64,000 nucleotides of DNA from Babylonia areolata (taxonomy: Eukaryota > Mollusca > Gastropoda > Neogastropoda > Buccinidae): contig NC_134899.1 in the NCBI RefSeq assembly GCF_041734735.1, positions 5,230,649 through 5,294,648 of the forward strand, given 5' to 3'. The position numbers were made by a program, and so were the translations under genes. The stretch's first letter is position 1; every line of letters starts with the position of its first letter. Shown piece after piece: positions 34,161 to 45,393 of the stretch. The notes beneath the pieces are model-generated. The model did not search any database and was not told where the DNA came from. It saw only the letters and a list, made by a program, of their open reading frames with translations.

Positions 34161-34450
34161 CATAAACCAGCAAGTGCCAAGACCAGCAAGCCATGGATCA
34201 CACCTGACATCCATAAGCTTGTCAAATGATGAGAGTGGGTCTACAAACAGATGAAACAACAAGGCACAGAAGAACTCCAGAAGGAATCCAATCAACTGAA
34301 AACTGACCCAACGCAAGACCTGACGATCATACTGCGAGTACATCAAGTCCATTGCAGGACTGGAGATCCCGAGTTGGCAGAAGGCAGTTTTGGACTTTCA
34401 TCGAAAACCAGCGCACCTCCTGTCTTATCTACAGTGTGATATCTCATCCT
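34150..34450 (+). mobile_element. LINE ORF2 fragment
   Basis: KPWITPDIHKLVK, then WVYKQMKQQGTEELQKESNQ. This matches the linker between endonuclease and reverse transcriptase in many LINE ORF2 proteins (KPWIT..I..L...R..Y). Reading frame broken soon after. It follows a partial copy of the ~530-bp repeat at 34006. Confidence 0.6.
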
Positions 34451-34528
34451 GAGACTGTTCCCCCTGAATTGCCAACTGCTGGAGCTTGTGATCTGATGTC
34501 CCCGAGTCTTGAAGTTGAAGGTTCCGGG

Positions 34529-34550
34529 GATAGACCTGTACAGGTCTATC
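34529..34550. other. 22-bp perfect palindrome
   Basis: The left half reads GATAGACCTGT and the right half is its exact reverse complement, with no spacer. It lies about 90 bp before the GA-rich minisatellite. Confidence 0.9.
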
Positions 34551-34637
34551 GTACTGCTGCGTTTCTGTCGATGTTCAAGGCAGGGTCATTTCAGGATTAC
34601 TGGTCTCTGGGTGTGGCTTGTTATCTAATGAAGCAGT

Positions 34638-35830
34638 GAGAGGAGAGGAGACAGGAGAAGAGAATAAGACAGGAGAGAGAAGTGTAAAGACAGGGGAGAA
34701 GAGAAGAGGACAGGAGAGAGGTGTAGAGAAGACAGGGGAGAGAAAAAGTGTAGAGAAGACAGGAGACAGAAGTGTAGAGAAGACAGGGGAGAAGAGAAGA
34801 CAGGGGAGAGAAGTGTAGAGAGAGAGAAGTGTAGAGAAGACAGGAGAGAGAAGTGTAGAGAAGACAGGGGAGAGAAGTGTAGAGAAGACAGGAGAGAGAA
34901 GTGTAGAAAGAGAGAAGTGTAGAGAAGATAGAAGTGTAGAGAGGACAGGAGAGAGAAGTGTAGAGAAGACAGGGAAGAAGAGAAGACAGGGGAGAGAAGT
35001 GTAGAGAAGACAGGAGAGAGAAGTGTAGAGAAGACAGGGAAGAAGAGAAGACAGGGGAGAGAAGTGTAGAGAGGACAGGAGAGAGAAGTGTAGAGAGGAC
35101 AGGAGAGAGAAGTGTAGAGAAGACAGGAGAGAGAAGTGTAGAGAAGACAGGGGAGAAGAGAAGAAGACAGGAGAGAGAAGTGTAGAGAAGAGAGAAGTGT
35201 AGAGAAGACAGGAGAGAGAAGTGTAGAGAAGAGAGAAGTGTAGAGAAGACAGGAGAGAGAAGTGTAGAGAAGAAAGGGGAGAGAAGTGTCACAGGGGAGA
35301 GAAGTGTAGAGAAGACAGGAGAGAGAAGTGTAGAGAAGACAGGGAAGAAGAGAAGACAGGGGAGAGAAGTGTAGAGAGGACAGGAGAGAGAAGTGTAGAG
35401 AAGAGAAGTGTAGAGAAGACAGGGGAGAGAAGTGTAGAGAAGACAGGAGAGAGAAGTGTAGAGAGGACAGGAGAGAGAAGTGTAAAGAAGACAGGAGAGA
35501 GAAGTGTAGAGAAGAGAAGTGTAGAGAAGACAGGAGAGAGAAGTGTAGAGAAGACAGGGTAGAAGAGAAGAAGACAGGAGAGAGAAGTGTAGAGAAGACA
35601 GGAGAGAGAAGTGTAGAGAAGACAGGGGAGAAGAGAAGAGGGCAGGAGAGAGAAGTGTAGAGAGGACAGGAGAGAGAAGTGTAGAGAAGACAGGAGAGAG
35701 AAGTGTAGAGAAGACAGGGGAAAGAAGTGTAGAGAAGACAGACAGGAGAGAGAAGTGTAGAGAAGACAGGGGAGAAGAGAAGATGATGGATAGAGAAGAG
35801 GAGAGAAGTGTGGAGAAGACAGCCTGAGAG
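34638..35830 (+). repeat. 1.2-kb GA-rich minisatellite, ~24-bp unit
   Basis: Dozens of units built on GAGAGAAGTGTAGAGAAGAC, with shorter (AGAAGTGTAGAGAAGAG) and longer (GGGAAGAAGAGAAGACAGG) variants in mixed order, suggesting higher-order rearrangement. The plus strand is almost pure purine plus T. The minus strand stays open for 408 codons only because the unit lacks stop trinucleotides (LLSPVFSTLL-like repeats); I do not call it a gene. Confidence 0.95.
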
Positions 35831-35844
35831 ATAAGATGGAAAGA

Positions 35845-35935
35845 ACATCACAGAAGATCCTGAGTTTGCAGAAGGACCCCCCTTGCATCAAACACCATCA
35901 CACCTCCAGGCCTGTAGTCCCCTCTGGTCAGCTGA
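35845..35935 (+). repeat. ~90-bp repeat T, copy 1
   Basis: AGAAGATCCTGAGTTTGCAG, AAGGACCCCCCTTGCATCAA, ACACC..CACACCTCCAGG and CTGGTCAG.TGAATAA match 36685-36780. A shorter match (GGAGATCCCGAGTTGGCAG) is at 34363. Confidence 0.7.
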
Positions 35936-36684
35936 ATAAAGAAAAAAATTTTAAACTGTAAAAGCTTCAAAGATTGCTTCGTTCCTATTATTGATACCAT
36001 TGTTCCTTTCTCCTCCTATAACTACTACTACTAGATATGCTACTACTTCATCACACCCACACTCTAGCATATGATAGTGCTTTGTCTCTCTACTAGTACA
36101 TCTTGAGATGACCCTGTATGAAATCAGTTGAGAACAATCATGACACTACGTATGAACACTCACTACTCGACCAAACAAAAAAAGAAGACAATGACGACAC
36201 CAGCAGTGAAGAATTTGAGTAGTTACACCAGTCCAACTATCCTGCAGACAGAACCCTAGATAATTGGGAGCAGTATGGTAGTGATGCCCGCACCAAAACC
36301 AGAATCCCTGCCGGATTCCCGAGACAGCATAAAGTTATAGCCCTCTTTTGCGAAGCCTATGTAATGGTTTGCTGCAGCAGGACTTGACATGGAAATCGAG
36401 CTTCACAAATTACACAAACACACACATATATATACACACATATACAAGAGACAGAGAAAGACAGAGAGAGAGATTACATATACAGATTACATATATATGT
36501 ATATCTTTATTTTTTTTAATAGTAAGAGCCGTGGTCCGGCCACACCATCATCTGAGACTCCTACACTACTGGGCATATTACTTTCGAATCAAATTATTGC
36601 TTTCAACAATTCAGAACACCTACATATCAATGCAACCCTGATCCCCCAACTCAGTAGAATCCTCGCCTTATCTCGCTCTACAAC

Positions 36685-36780
36685 AAAGCAGAAGATCCCG
36701 AGTCGGCAGAATGACCCCCCCTCGCATCAAACACCAGTGCACCTCCAGGTCTGGAGTCTTCCCCCCTGGTCAGATTAATA
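36685..36780 (+). repeat. ~90-bp repeat T, copy 2
   Basis: AGAAGATCCCGAGTCGGCAG, GCATCAAACACCAGTGCACC, TCCAGGTCTGGAGTC, CCTGGTCAGATTAATAA. Same order as 35845-35935. Confidence 0.7.
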
Positions 36781-36814
36781 ATATAAAAAAACACATTAAA
36801 AAAAACACATATTA

Positions 36815-37125
36815 ACCACTACAGCAGAGCATCATTGCATATTGTGGTCAGCTTATTAAAGACTTACACAATGACCACTTCAGGAGCGTTTCACTGCTAA
36901 TTGCGGTCAGCTGAATTAAGAAATACAAAGACCACCTCAGTAGAGCATCCCTGCCCATAGTGGTCAGCTGAATAAGACATACACAATGACCACTTCAAAA
37001 GTGTATTACTGCCCATTGTGACTGGCTGAATAAAAACATACACACTGACCACTTCTGCAGAGGATCAATGCCCATGATGGTCAACACACACACACACACA
37101 CACTGACCATTTCAGTTCAGTTCAG
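36815..37125. repeat. ~60-bp diverged tandem array, 5 units
   Basis: Units start ACCACTTCAG/ACCACTACAG and contain GCATC..TGCCCAT..TGGTCAGCTGAAT and a CATACACAATG-type end. Unit boundaries near 36815, 36874, 36932, 36990 and 37049; the last is invaded by (CA)n. GGTCAGCTGAATAA also ends repeat T, so the array may have grown from it. Confidence 0.75.
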
Positions 37126-37225
37126 TTTCTCAAGGAGGCATACCTGCATTCTGAAAAATCCAGATACGCTCCATCACATCTGCTAAGCAGAATCCTGACC
37201 AGTAGCGTAACCCAACACGCTTAGG
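37112..37225 (-). repeat. LINE 3'-end box with short tandem tail, copy 3
   Basis: Minus strand: GGCCTAAGCGTGTTGGGTTA, CTGCTTAGCAGATGTGATGG, GCGTATCTGGATTTTTC, CCTCCTTGAGAAACTGAAC with an (AACTG)n tail. It directly follows the ~60-bp tandem array at 36815. Confidence 0.7.
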
Positions 37226-37261
37226 CCTTAGGGGAAAAAAGGGTGGGCATAAACAAATAAA

Positions 37262-37800
37262 AGAATACATCATTAAATCAGAACTGTCACATCTACAAAA
37301 AAGACAAAGACAGACCTACAAAACACAATTCATGACACAGTATCCCAACCATTAGCTCCTTATGGCAAATGAGACTAGGCCATGCTGAGGACATCAGCCA
37401 TTCCACTTGATTTATCATTCCCAGATTACAAAAAAATCATAAAAAGGAAAAAAACAATACTTCAAAGCCAAACAAAAAATACATCAAAAGGCCATATAGG
37501 CAAATAGCACGACAGAATGGGCAGCTAGTGCCCACCCCAGTGTTAACATCTCACTACCTAATCGCCAGAACAAAACAACACAGACAGTACATCCCAGACT
37601 GCGGAAAAGAGAAAAAAAGTGTCAAGGCTTGCTTGAAAAAAAAGGGGAACGGACTGGGAAAGCAGAAAAAGAAGACAACAGTGAGGAAAGAAAAAAGGCA
37701 GAAACACAGAGTGACAGAAAAGAGAAAATTTCTAGCATAGAATTTCCAGAAGGCAGGGATGCTATTTATACTGCAAGACCCCCGGCATCCCCACCGGGGA
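37262..37800 (+). repeat. ~530-bp dispersed repeat family S, copy 2
   Basis: Collinear with 20190-20750, differing by scattered substitutions and A-run lengths. Ends with ATGCTATTTATACTGCAAGA and a CCCCGG..CCGGGG hairpin. It begins near the LINE 3'-end box at 37112-37225. Confidence 0.75.
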
Positions 37801-38149
37801 AAATTATTGAATACATAATTAAACAAATAAATTACAAAAAATAATGAAAAAGAAAAATAAATTACAAAAAATACATGTTAAATAAATAAATAAAATTAAA
37901 AAAAATGAACAGATATATAATGATTTTTTTTAATTACAAAAAGGAAAAATAGAATAAAGACAATAATTATAATAAGTAAACAAATCAGCAAATAAATGTA
38001 AACTGAAAACTGGTTATCTTTACTGATCTTGTTGGTCAGTGCTGTTTTTTACTTTTTGTTTTTTTACTGTTTTGCAGTCACCATTTTCACAACTTCAACA
38101 TGAAAGATGAAGTGAAGCAGAACCTGTCACCCCTATTCAAAGATAGTTC

Positions 38150-38640
38150 AACTGGCCTTTGATTTGTGTCTCCACTGAGTTGGCGGCATGACTCGCCGGA
38201 GCACGTGATCCACGTCCCACATGAAACACACAGAAAATAAAACACCTTTCTTGTTCAGTTCCTCTGAGTCGTTCTGTTTTTGTGTGTGACGCCGTGTGAG
38301 CCAGTGAAACGTTCAGCCCGAAGCGGAGGGCCCTTCGCTCTTTGAAACGCAGTGGGTAAAAGTTCACCGACTGACGTCTGCTTCTGGTCTCGGAGAGGGT
38401 TGGTAACAAAAGTAGGTCGTGGATATTGCTGTTCTCAACCAATCGACTTAATAGACCTATCAAATAAAAGATTACGTTATCTACTTCTGGGATTATTTTT
38501 GCTTTGACATCTTTTACTCGATTTATTAAAACTTTGCTAAATATTCAACTATTTAATATTTAACCCGAAAGTATTCAAACACCAACGTCCGCCGCCGTCT
38601 AACGGCCACTCATCAAATGGATCTACTTTTAGATCTATGG
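38150..38640. other. CpG-bearing intergenic segment
   Basis: Richer in CpG than its surroundings (GGCGGCATGACTCGCCGGAG, CGTCCGCCGCCGTCTAACGG) and with a CACGTG E-box near 38202. It could be a regulatory element or start site, but no transcript structure is visible. Confidence 0.25.
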
Positions 38641-39600
38641 TTTCTGATCATTGTCTGTGAAGATTGGAAGTGGGGGCCGGGGGGTGTGGGGGGTTAAAAT
38701 GGGCATAGGGCCAGAATCACCCCCCCCCCCCCCCCGTACCCCTACCACCACCCACCCCAATGAGAACAGAATAAACATTCGGGTGCTTATCTTCTCTGAT
38801 TTTGGTAATAGAAGAGTTGGAGGTGTACAGGGGTGGGGGTGTATAGCGGGCATGGGGCCAGAATTCCCCACCTCCTCCCACCTCACCTATCCCCCGCCTC
38901 TAGAGATTGTATAAGGGGGTACAACTGAGGCCGGAATTTCTTCAGTTCTCTTCTCTGGCCATAAGGGGGGGGGGGGGGGGAGCTCAAATCAGGCATACGG
39001 CCAAAATCCACCCCACCCCACCCACCCTAATGTGAACTTAACATTGAGGGGAGACTGCTTAAGGCCAGGAATCATTCCCTTCGCTTTTCTGATCATAGTA
39101 TGACAAGACTGGAGGGGGTGCCAGTGGGGGATTAAACTGAACGGGCAAAGGGCCAGAATCACCCCCCACCCCCAGTCCCCCACACTCCTAATAAGAACTG
39201 AACATTGGGTCGCCTCTCTTCTCTGATTTGGTGACAGAAGAATTGGAGGCTAAGGGGGGGCGGGGGGGGGGGGGGGGGGGGGGGTTAAAATGGGCATAGG
39301 GCCAGAATCATTCAACTGGGGGAGGGGTGTGTGTATGGGCATTGGTCCAGAATAACTCCCCTCCTCTTCTGCAGAATTAGTATTGAGGGGGTGGGGGTTT
39401 AACCGTGATGCGGACACTAGTAAGACCAGATTCACTCCCATCTACACGTACAGTAAACGGGGGATGGGGGTGGGGATTCTGGAACACTGAAGGGTGGAGT
39501 AATTCTAGGGCTGTTCCAGAACAACTCCACGGGAGGTCAGTGGGGGAGGGGAGCGGGAGCGGGTGCATTTAGGCACGTGCCCATAATCACCCCCGGGGAG
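38640..39600. repeat. Diverged ~150-bp tandem array alternating G-tracts and C-tracts
   Basis: About six units with the skeleton TTCTCTGATTTTGGTAATAG, AAG..TTGGAGG, a G-tract, GGGTTAAAATGGGCATAGGG, CCAGAATCA, a C-tract, then AATAAGAACTGAACATT. G-tracts reach more than 20 bases near 39260-39285. No coding potential. Flanked on the left by CpG-bearing sequence (38150-38640). Confidence 0.8.
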
Positions 39601-39729
39601 TTTTCGGAACAGGGAGTCAGTGATTTAGGCACATTACACTGGTATAATTATATACACAGTTTCCCCCGCCACTGGCACTTTAAATTCAGCATCATTCTCA
39701 TCTAATTAATCCTGTGTTTCCTCTCAGGG

Positions 39730-40939
39730 TCACTGGCGGATGTTGAATGTTTTTGCCACTCGGCGTACTTTCTGTCACCGGCTGACTGGTGTCTCCGAAT
39801 CCGGAATTAAGACACTGACTCGATGTCCAGCACGGTCACTGAGCAGGCTGCCCGGCTCTGGTGTGATTCCTCTCACGGTCAGCCGAGTGACTCCGCATGT
39901 CACTTTCTCATAGTGTAGTCAGTCAGCCGTGTCACAGTCTCATTCCTCTGACAATCAGTTTGTCATATTCTGCCGTTTACTCTCAGTTATGTAAGTTATA
40001 AATCAGGTTTCTCGCTTATTTAACTTGAACGATAATCCGCCGTATGTCGTCAGTATTCCGAGGCTGATGGTGTACTGAATAAAATTGAACTGTCCCCGCC
40101 CATCCAGGCCACTGATAATCCATAGATGTCGTATTGTGATGAGTGTAATCAAGCTGCCGCCTAGTTAGTCCCATATAGCTCCTCTGAGTACTTATATAGA
40201 ATCACACATTAACTATGCTTCGACAGTGTGGGATTCGGCGAGTGACAGTATTATAAAACCTCTATTGAGTCTGCATAGAAGAGCTGTAAAATTGATTCTT
40301 TTAAAATCTTCATCATTGACTGTATCTGATTATAAAGCTCTCGATATCCTCCCACTGAAAACAAAACTTCTATTTAACAAAGGTCTATTTATGTTCAAAA
40401 TCATGTCTGGATTTGCTCCCCCCTCGCTGAAGAATAAATTTGTAATCAACACTCATCGTCATCTTCATAAAGTTATGGTACCACTTCCAAGGATCGATCT
40501 TTTTAAATCTAGTCTGTCTTATTCAGGGGGCTGTTTATGGAATGAATTATTATCCTGCCTCAATGTAAACACTGTAAAAAGCATCCCTAACTTTAAAAAC
40601 ATATATCGTGCACATTTATTGAAAAACATGTGATTATGTGACACATATCAATTATAAACAAAAAATCATGTATAGATTGTCAATATATATACGCCTCTCT
40701 CCTCCCCTGTCAGTCTCTATGTCTCTCCACTGTCACTGTCACTATATCTGTCTGTTGTCAGCCTCCCCTGCCTTCTTTACTCTTCCTCTTGTCCATTCTT
40801 CCTTCCGCTCTCCACCACGCCCCTACCCTATTGTCCTCGTTGTTATTCATCTATCGCGATATTGTATTGTACATACGTTCTATGTTATGTTTGCACATGC
40901 TTATGCAATTTTGACGTTGATGTTGTGAATTGACTCTCG

Positions 40940-40976
<37 letters not shown>

Positions 40977-41230
40977 TTTTTTTTTTTTTACTTTGTTGCT
41001 TTTTTTCCAATTATTATTCATGCCCAGAGGGCTGGATGTAAAAAAGTACTTTGTGCTTACTCCTTTACCCTCGTAAAATAAAATTTCGTTCGTTCGTTCG
41101 TTCGTTCGTTCTGATAATCCGTATGTCGTATTCCGCTGATGATGTTCAGCCGCGGTCACTGACTTAAGTCCGTGTGACGAGTGCCAGTGCCAGCATTGAG
41201 CGGGTCTCAGTGATTATGAGCACTACTGGG
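39730..41230. repeat. Locally repeated unique-looking sequence around LINE F
   Basis: GATAATCC followed by .(T)ATGTCGT..TATT occurs three times: about 40031, 40114 and 41113, the last just after LINE F. Related GTCACTGA/CAGCCG words recur at 39820-39960 and 41140-41165. Suggests a small local duplication that LINE F later entered. Confidence 0.45.
40204..41110 (+). mobile_element. LINE F, 3' end with ORF2 C terminus and (TTCG)n tail
   Basis: HINYASTVWDSASDSIIKPL, LHRRAVKLILLKSSSLTVSD, YKALDILPLKTKLLFNKGLF and SSLSYSGGCLWNELLSCLN form an open 135-codon ORF2 C terminus ending at 40633. A 3' UTR follows with long T-runs (40940-40990) and AAATAAAATTTCG, then about six TTCG units to 41110. Open over the whole preserved segment, so probably fairly recent. 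Confidence 0.85.
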
Positions 41231-41635
41231 ATTATAAGGTGTTTTTTTTTAAGTTCCTGATTTCCATGATAACATATACAGTTTGAAAAGGCTGTTGGTA
41301 ATGGAAATCTCTCCTTGTGACATGTGCATAACTTGAGAGAAGCTGCGGTTTACAACTTATAAAGTTCTGTAGAATGCTCATGTCATCATGCAGTCATGAA
41401 CTGAATTGCATGTCGATCAGTGACCCAGCTTTTTCATGACTGGAAAATTTTTACTATAAGTTCAGTGCGATGTTGGCTACATCTGCCCCCTCTTCCCCAA
41501 CAGTCTTTCAGCTTTTGTATCACATTCTTGTCAACTGAGTCGACAATTACATTCCAGTTATGTTTGGGACTGGTCCGCATTATCGCTCAGGTCCACAGAG
41601 TTCAGATCTGTTACTCAAGGACTGCGTCACCGGTG

Positions 41636-41722
41636 TCACTGCGTTCCATATACGCTACACCACATCTGCCAAGCAGATGCCTGATCAGCAGCATAACCCC
41701 ACGCGCTTAGTCAGGCCGTGGG
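41636..41722 (-). repeat. LINE 3'-end box, truncated copy 4
   Basis: Contains TATACGCTACACCACATCTG, CCAAGCAGATGCCTGATCAG and CGCGCTTAGTCAGGCC on the plus strand. The tail side is lost. It lies about 300 bp before the suspected FHIP1 first exon. Confidence 0.6.
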
Positions 41723-41999
41723 GGATGGGGGGGGGGAGTAAAAAGTAAGCAGATAGATAATGATCAGGAGCAAAGGATAGTGGTTTTAAGGCTTTATTGT
41801 GATTCCCCCCTCTCCCCAACAGGGCAATATTTCTGAGATAATGTGTACCCTCTGGATTAGGACACAGGAATGCACTGCTTTCAGACAAAAGTTTATAAAC
41901 AAGTGATTGTGGTGTCCAGATGTTGTGTGTTATTACATATCCAGACACAACTTTCTATTTTCTCGGTATGTCTCCGCACATGAGCCGATCCATAATTTG

Positions 42000-42200
42000 A
42001 CACAGTTTGTTACCTTGACCCACCACGGGGAGGCTCGCAGGTGACGAGTCGAGAGAACTGTGTTGACGTATCACGATATTGTGTGGAATTCGGGCTATTT
42101 TGTGTGGATCTGAAGACACATACAGTGAACAGACTTATTCGTTCGTACAACAGTAGATTATTTTCGATTAAAAAATACGCCTTCGATTATTTTTGAACTG
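42000..42200 (+). promoter_or_regulatory. Possible FHIP1 noncoding first exon and promoter
   Basis: CpG-bearing sequence (GGTGACGAGTCGAGAG, ATTCGTTCGTACAACAG) ends at 42200 in a strong donor, CTG|GTGAGTAG. No ORF of note. Chosen because the first FHIP1 coding exon has an acceptor upstream of its ATG, so an upstream noncoding exon is needed; its identity is inference. Confidence 0.35.
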
Positions 42201-43009
42201 GTGAGTAGAATGCATTATCAAAATGGGCGTTGTAATGCGGATTCTTTCACTTTCAGTACAGTCGTCGCAGGATTTTCAACAACTGTTGAGTGTTCCGGCG
42301 TGTTTGTCACGAAGTGTCATTGTAATCGGTAATCAGTCAGTTACATTTTAAAGTGAAACTTAGACCATGTAGATCTTCTGATAATAATATAGCATGGTGT
42401 GTCATATGATCTATCGGGGATAAAGTTCAGTCTGATTTTGCCATCTGAATGCAGTTTTGACCGAACAGGTGCCATCCAGTCCAGGTCAGCAATGTTTCTC
42501 TTTGTGGGAACGTCACGAATAATATGCTCAGTTCTAGTACCTGTCGTTAGACATATACATTGTGTTTGGTTTTTTTTTTTTAATCATAATAATGTACTTA
42601 TACATTGAATGTTGTGACCGAAGAAAATCGAAAAAGGGCAAATTTGTCTGTGACACTCGTCACATAGTGTGATTTGATCAGCTCAAGATGAACTGGATTG
42701 ACAACAGTGTTCGATTTCGAGCAACCACAAGGTTCACAATGTCACTGGTGCCCTTCAAGTCTACATCCAGTTACTTAAAATATACATTTATCAGTATAGA
42801 GAAAAGCTGAAATGGTGACCCTTCATTAATTTACCAAATAATTGCAATAAATTGGTTTAGAGTTAACCACCCCTCTTCTGTCCCTGACCTCCCCCTCCCC
42901 CTCTATAAAAAGAAAAAGAGAGAGAGAGAGAGAAAAAAAAGAAAAAATCAGAAAAAGAAAGGCTGTCACTCACACTGTCACAGGTCACTGGCAGTCAGCA
43001 TTACTAATG

Positions 43010-43111
43010 TCTAAACATTGTTTACTTGTCTATGTTGTGATAATGCACCTGACTAAATTTCTCCAGTTGGAGATAATAAAGTTATTCTTATCTTATCTTA
43101 TCTTATCTTAA
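43010..43111 (+). mobile_element. LINE 3' terminus with (ATCTT)n tail
   Basis: TTTCTCCAGTTGGAGATAAT, AAAGTTATTC and then (TTATC)n at 43087-43111. The layout (short hairpin, AATAAAG, pentanucleotide tail) resembles the ends of LINE A and LINE F. Confidence 0.5.
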
Positions 43112-44949
43112 ACACCAGCAGTTTGAGAAGTGTATCAAAAATGTACACTGCACTGATTTTGTAATATTTATTATTTACTTGTAACTTTTAAGTAGTGTCT
43201 GTCTGTTTCTTCTTCGGTCTCTCAATTTGTATTCTGTCTCAGATAATTGGCTGTGTCTTAGCAGCCTGATCATCGCTTTATATCATCACAGTAGTGAAAA
43301 CTTTCATTTAACTTATAGTTATAGCTGTATCACTTGACCCCCCCCCCCAAAAAAAAAAAAAAAACAAACCCAAAAAACCCCCAAAAACAAGAACAAAAAA
43401 AAAGTCAAGAGAAAAACTTCAAAAAGGCTGGTTATGACTTTATCCTGTATTTCTTTTGACATTTAAAATCAAGTGCTCATGCTAAAAATATGATATATAC
43501 TTATATAGTACTTAGTAGCATGATCCCCTTGTTTTTGTTTCGTCTGTCAGTAACTTGAATAAACCATATATAGTGTATTATATAATAATAATATTGCTCT
43601 ATAATCAAAAGGCCTTAATGATTGACCTAACACAGTAACACTTCTTTCATTGTCTGGAGCACAAGTTCTTTTTTTCTTCTTTCCATAATAAATATTGAAT
43701 ATTGTGTTAGTCATGAATCACATGCTCTTGTGAGATTTTGTAGTAGATCTTATAATTTTTTTCTTCAATAATTTAAAATGATTAATATAAATATATTACC
43801 AAGTAAAGTTGACAATTATTTATTCTAATGTAGACCAAATTATCACAGGTGTGTGTGTCTGTGTGTGTGTGTATGTGTGTGTGCGTGCGTGTTTATACGC
43901 ATTTGTGCATTTTTGTGTTTATCTGTATGCCTGCTCAGATGAATGCATGCATGTGTGTATCACTGTATACTAACGTGTGCTTGTAAACAGGGGGCACTTC
44001 AAGTTTTCAGTGAAAACTGCATGTTAATTGTTATTATATGCCTTTATGTAAAAACAACTATCCAGTGACTAGTGTAAGGGTTACATTATGTACACATTTT
44101 AAAACCATTTTTTATTTTTATGTTAAGATTCACTTGTGCTTGAATGTATTCCTGTGCATACATGCACACATACACACAGATTATATTTTCTGATCAGAAC
44201 TATGGTTCTGAATATATATATATATATATATATTGTGTGTGTGTGTATGTGTGTATGCTTACATGTATTAGTCACTGTGTGAGTATGCTCAAGTTCTGTG
44301 CACTCGGATAATTTTTGTTTTTGCTTTATCAGTTTATGAGTTAATGTCAGTCATTTATTTTAGGTTCATGTATTCTCATTCTTATGTTATTGTGTTATTT
44401 TTATTTTGTCCATTTGTTCAATAAATTTACAAGTCTTATTTCATTACAGGCTAATATTCTGTATGGTAAGCTGTTAAGGCCTTGACCAGAATGTTGGGTT
44501 TATCATAATGTGTATAGGCATATATATATATCTCTATATCTTCTTTTTTTCTTTTTTTTAGGGGGGATTGAAATTATTCTATGAAGCAGATGCGACACAA
44601 TGTATCTAGATGAATCTGTACACTTTGACACCACCTTAAAATTAAAATTTAGAGAAAACAGAAACTATCCACAAGGGATAATTATAACAGATGGAGGTGA
44701 AATTAAAAAAAGGGGTCAGGGGAAGGTTTGGTGTATCATGTAATATATCATGTCACTGCATGTCATTATGTGTGTGTTAGTCAGTGTGTGACTCTCTCCA
44801 TGTGTGTTTTTTGTTTGTTTGTTCTTTAAAGTCTTTTCACTGTAAGCTATATTAGACATAAGAGAGGGGAACACTGGACAAGGAAATAAATCAGTGTTAG
44901 CGCATGTGGATCAGTAAATGTATACAAGAAATTTCGTATGCATTTTATG

Positions 44950-45182
44950 TATTTTTTGTATTTGTATTTCTTTTTGTCACAGCAGATTTCTTTGTGCTAA
45001 ATGCATGCAGCACACAGGCCTTAGTCTATCGTCTCATCCGAATGACTAGCGTCCAGACCACCACTCAAGGTCTAGTGGAGGGGGAGTAAATATTATCAGT
45101 GGCTGAGCCGTGATTCAAACCAGCGTGCTTAGATTCTCTTGCTCCCTAGGCGGACGCGTTACCTCTAGGCCATCACTCCACA
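44950..45182 (-). mobile_element. SINE family 1, internally deleted copy, minus orientation
   Basis: In FHIP1 intron 1. Has the head (minus-strand GTGATGGCCTAGAGGTAACG), GAGTGGTGGTCTGGACGCTA and GTGTGCTGCATGC, then jumps to the 3' tail. About 180 bp of the body are missing compared with 29790-30185. Confidence 0.8.
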
Positions 45183-45348
45183 TAGTGTGTGTATGTGTGC
45201 GTGTGTGCTTGAAATTTTATTATTTATTTGTATATATATATTCATATTGGGAATGATTTCAGGAAGGATAGAATGTTGGATTTTTTTCCTGTATTTTTTT
45301 TCAGCTGATTTTGATTTATTCATGTCAAAAGAATCTCCTGCACACACA

Positions 45349-45352
<4 letters not shown>

Positions 45353-45390
<38 letters not shown>
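45353..45390. repeat. (CA)n microsatellite
   Basis: CA run of about 19 units in FHIP1 intron 1. Confidence 0.95.

Positions 45391-45393
<3 letters not shown>

Noticed and set aside
34625-35851. 408-codon open frame on the minus strand
   Set aside because: It is the translation of a stop-free minisatellite unit; shifted frames are open too and the product is a Leu/Ser/Thr/Tyr repeat with no known family.
36348-36778. Two overlapping open frames of 97 and 129 codons
   Set aside because: They cover simple repeats and repeat T; no family similarity.
34638-37125. CRISPR-like array
   Set aside because: Repeats are contiguous or diverged without unique spacers, in a eukaryotic genome.
38137-38463. 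108-codon minus-strand frame in CpG-bearing DNA
   Set aside because: No family recognised and no splice or conservation evidence.
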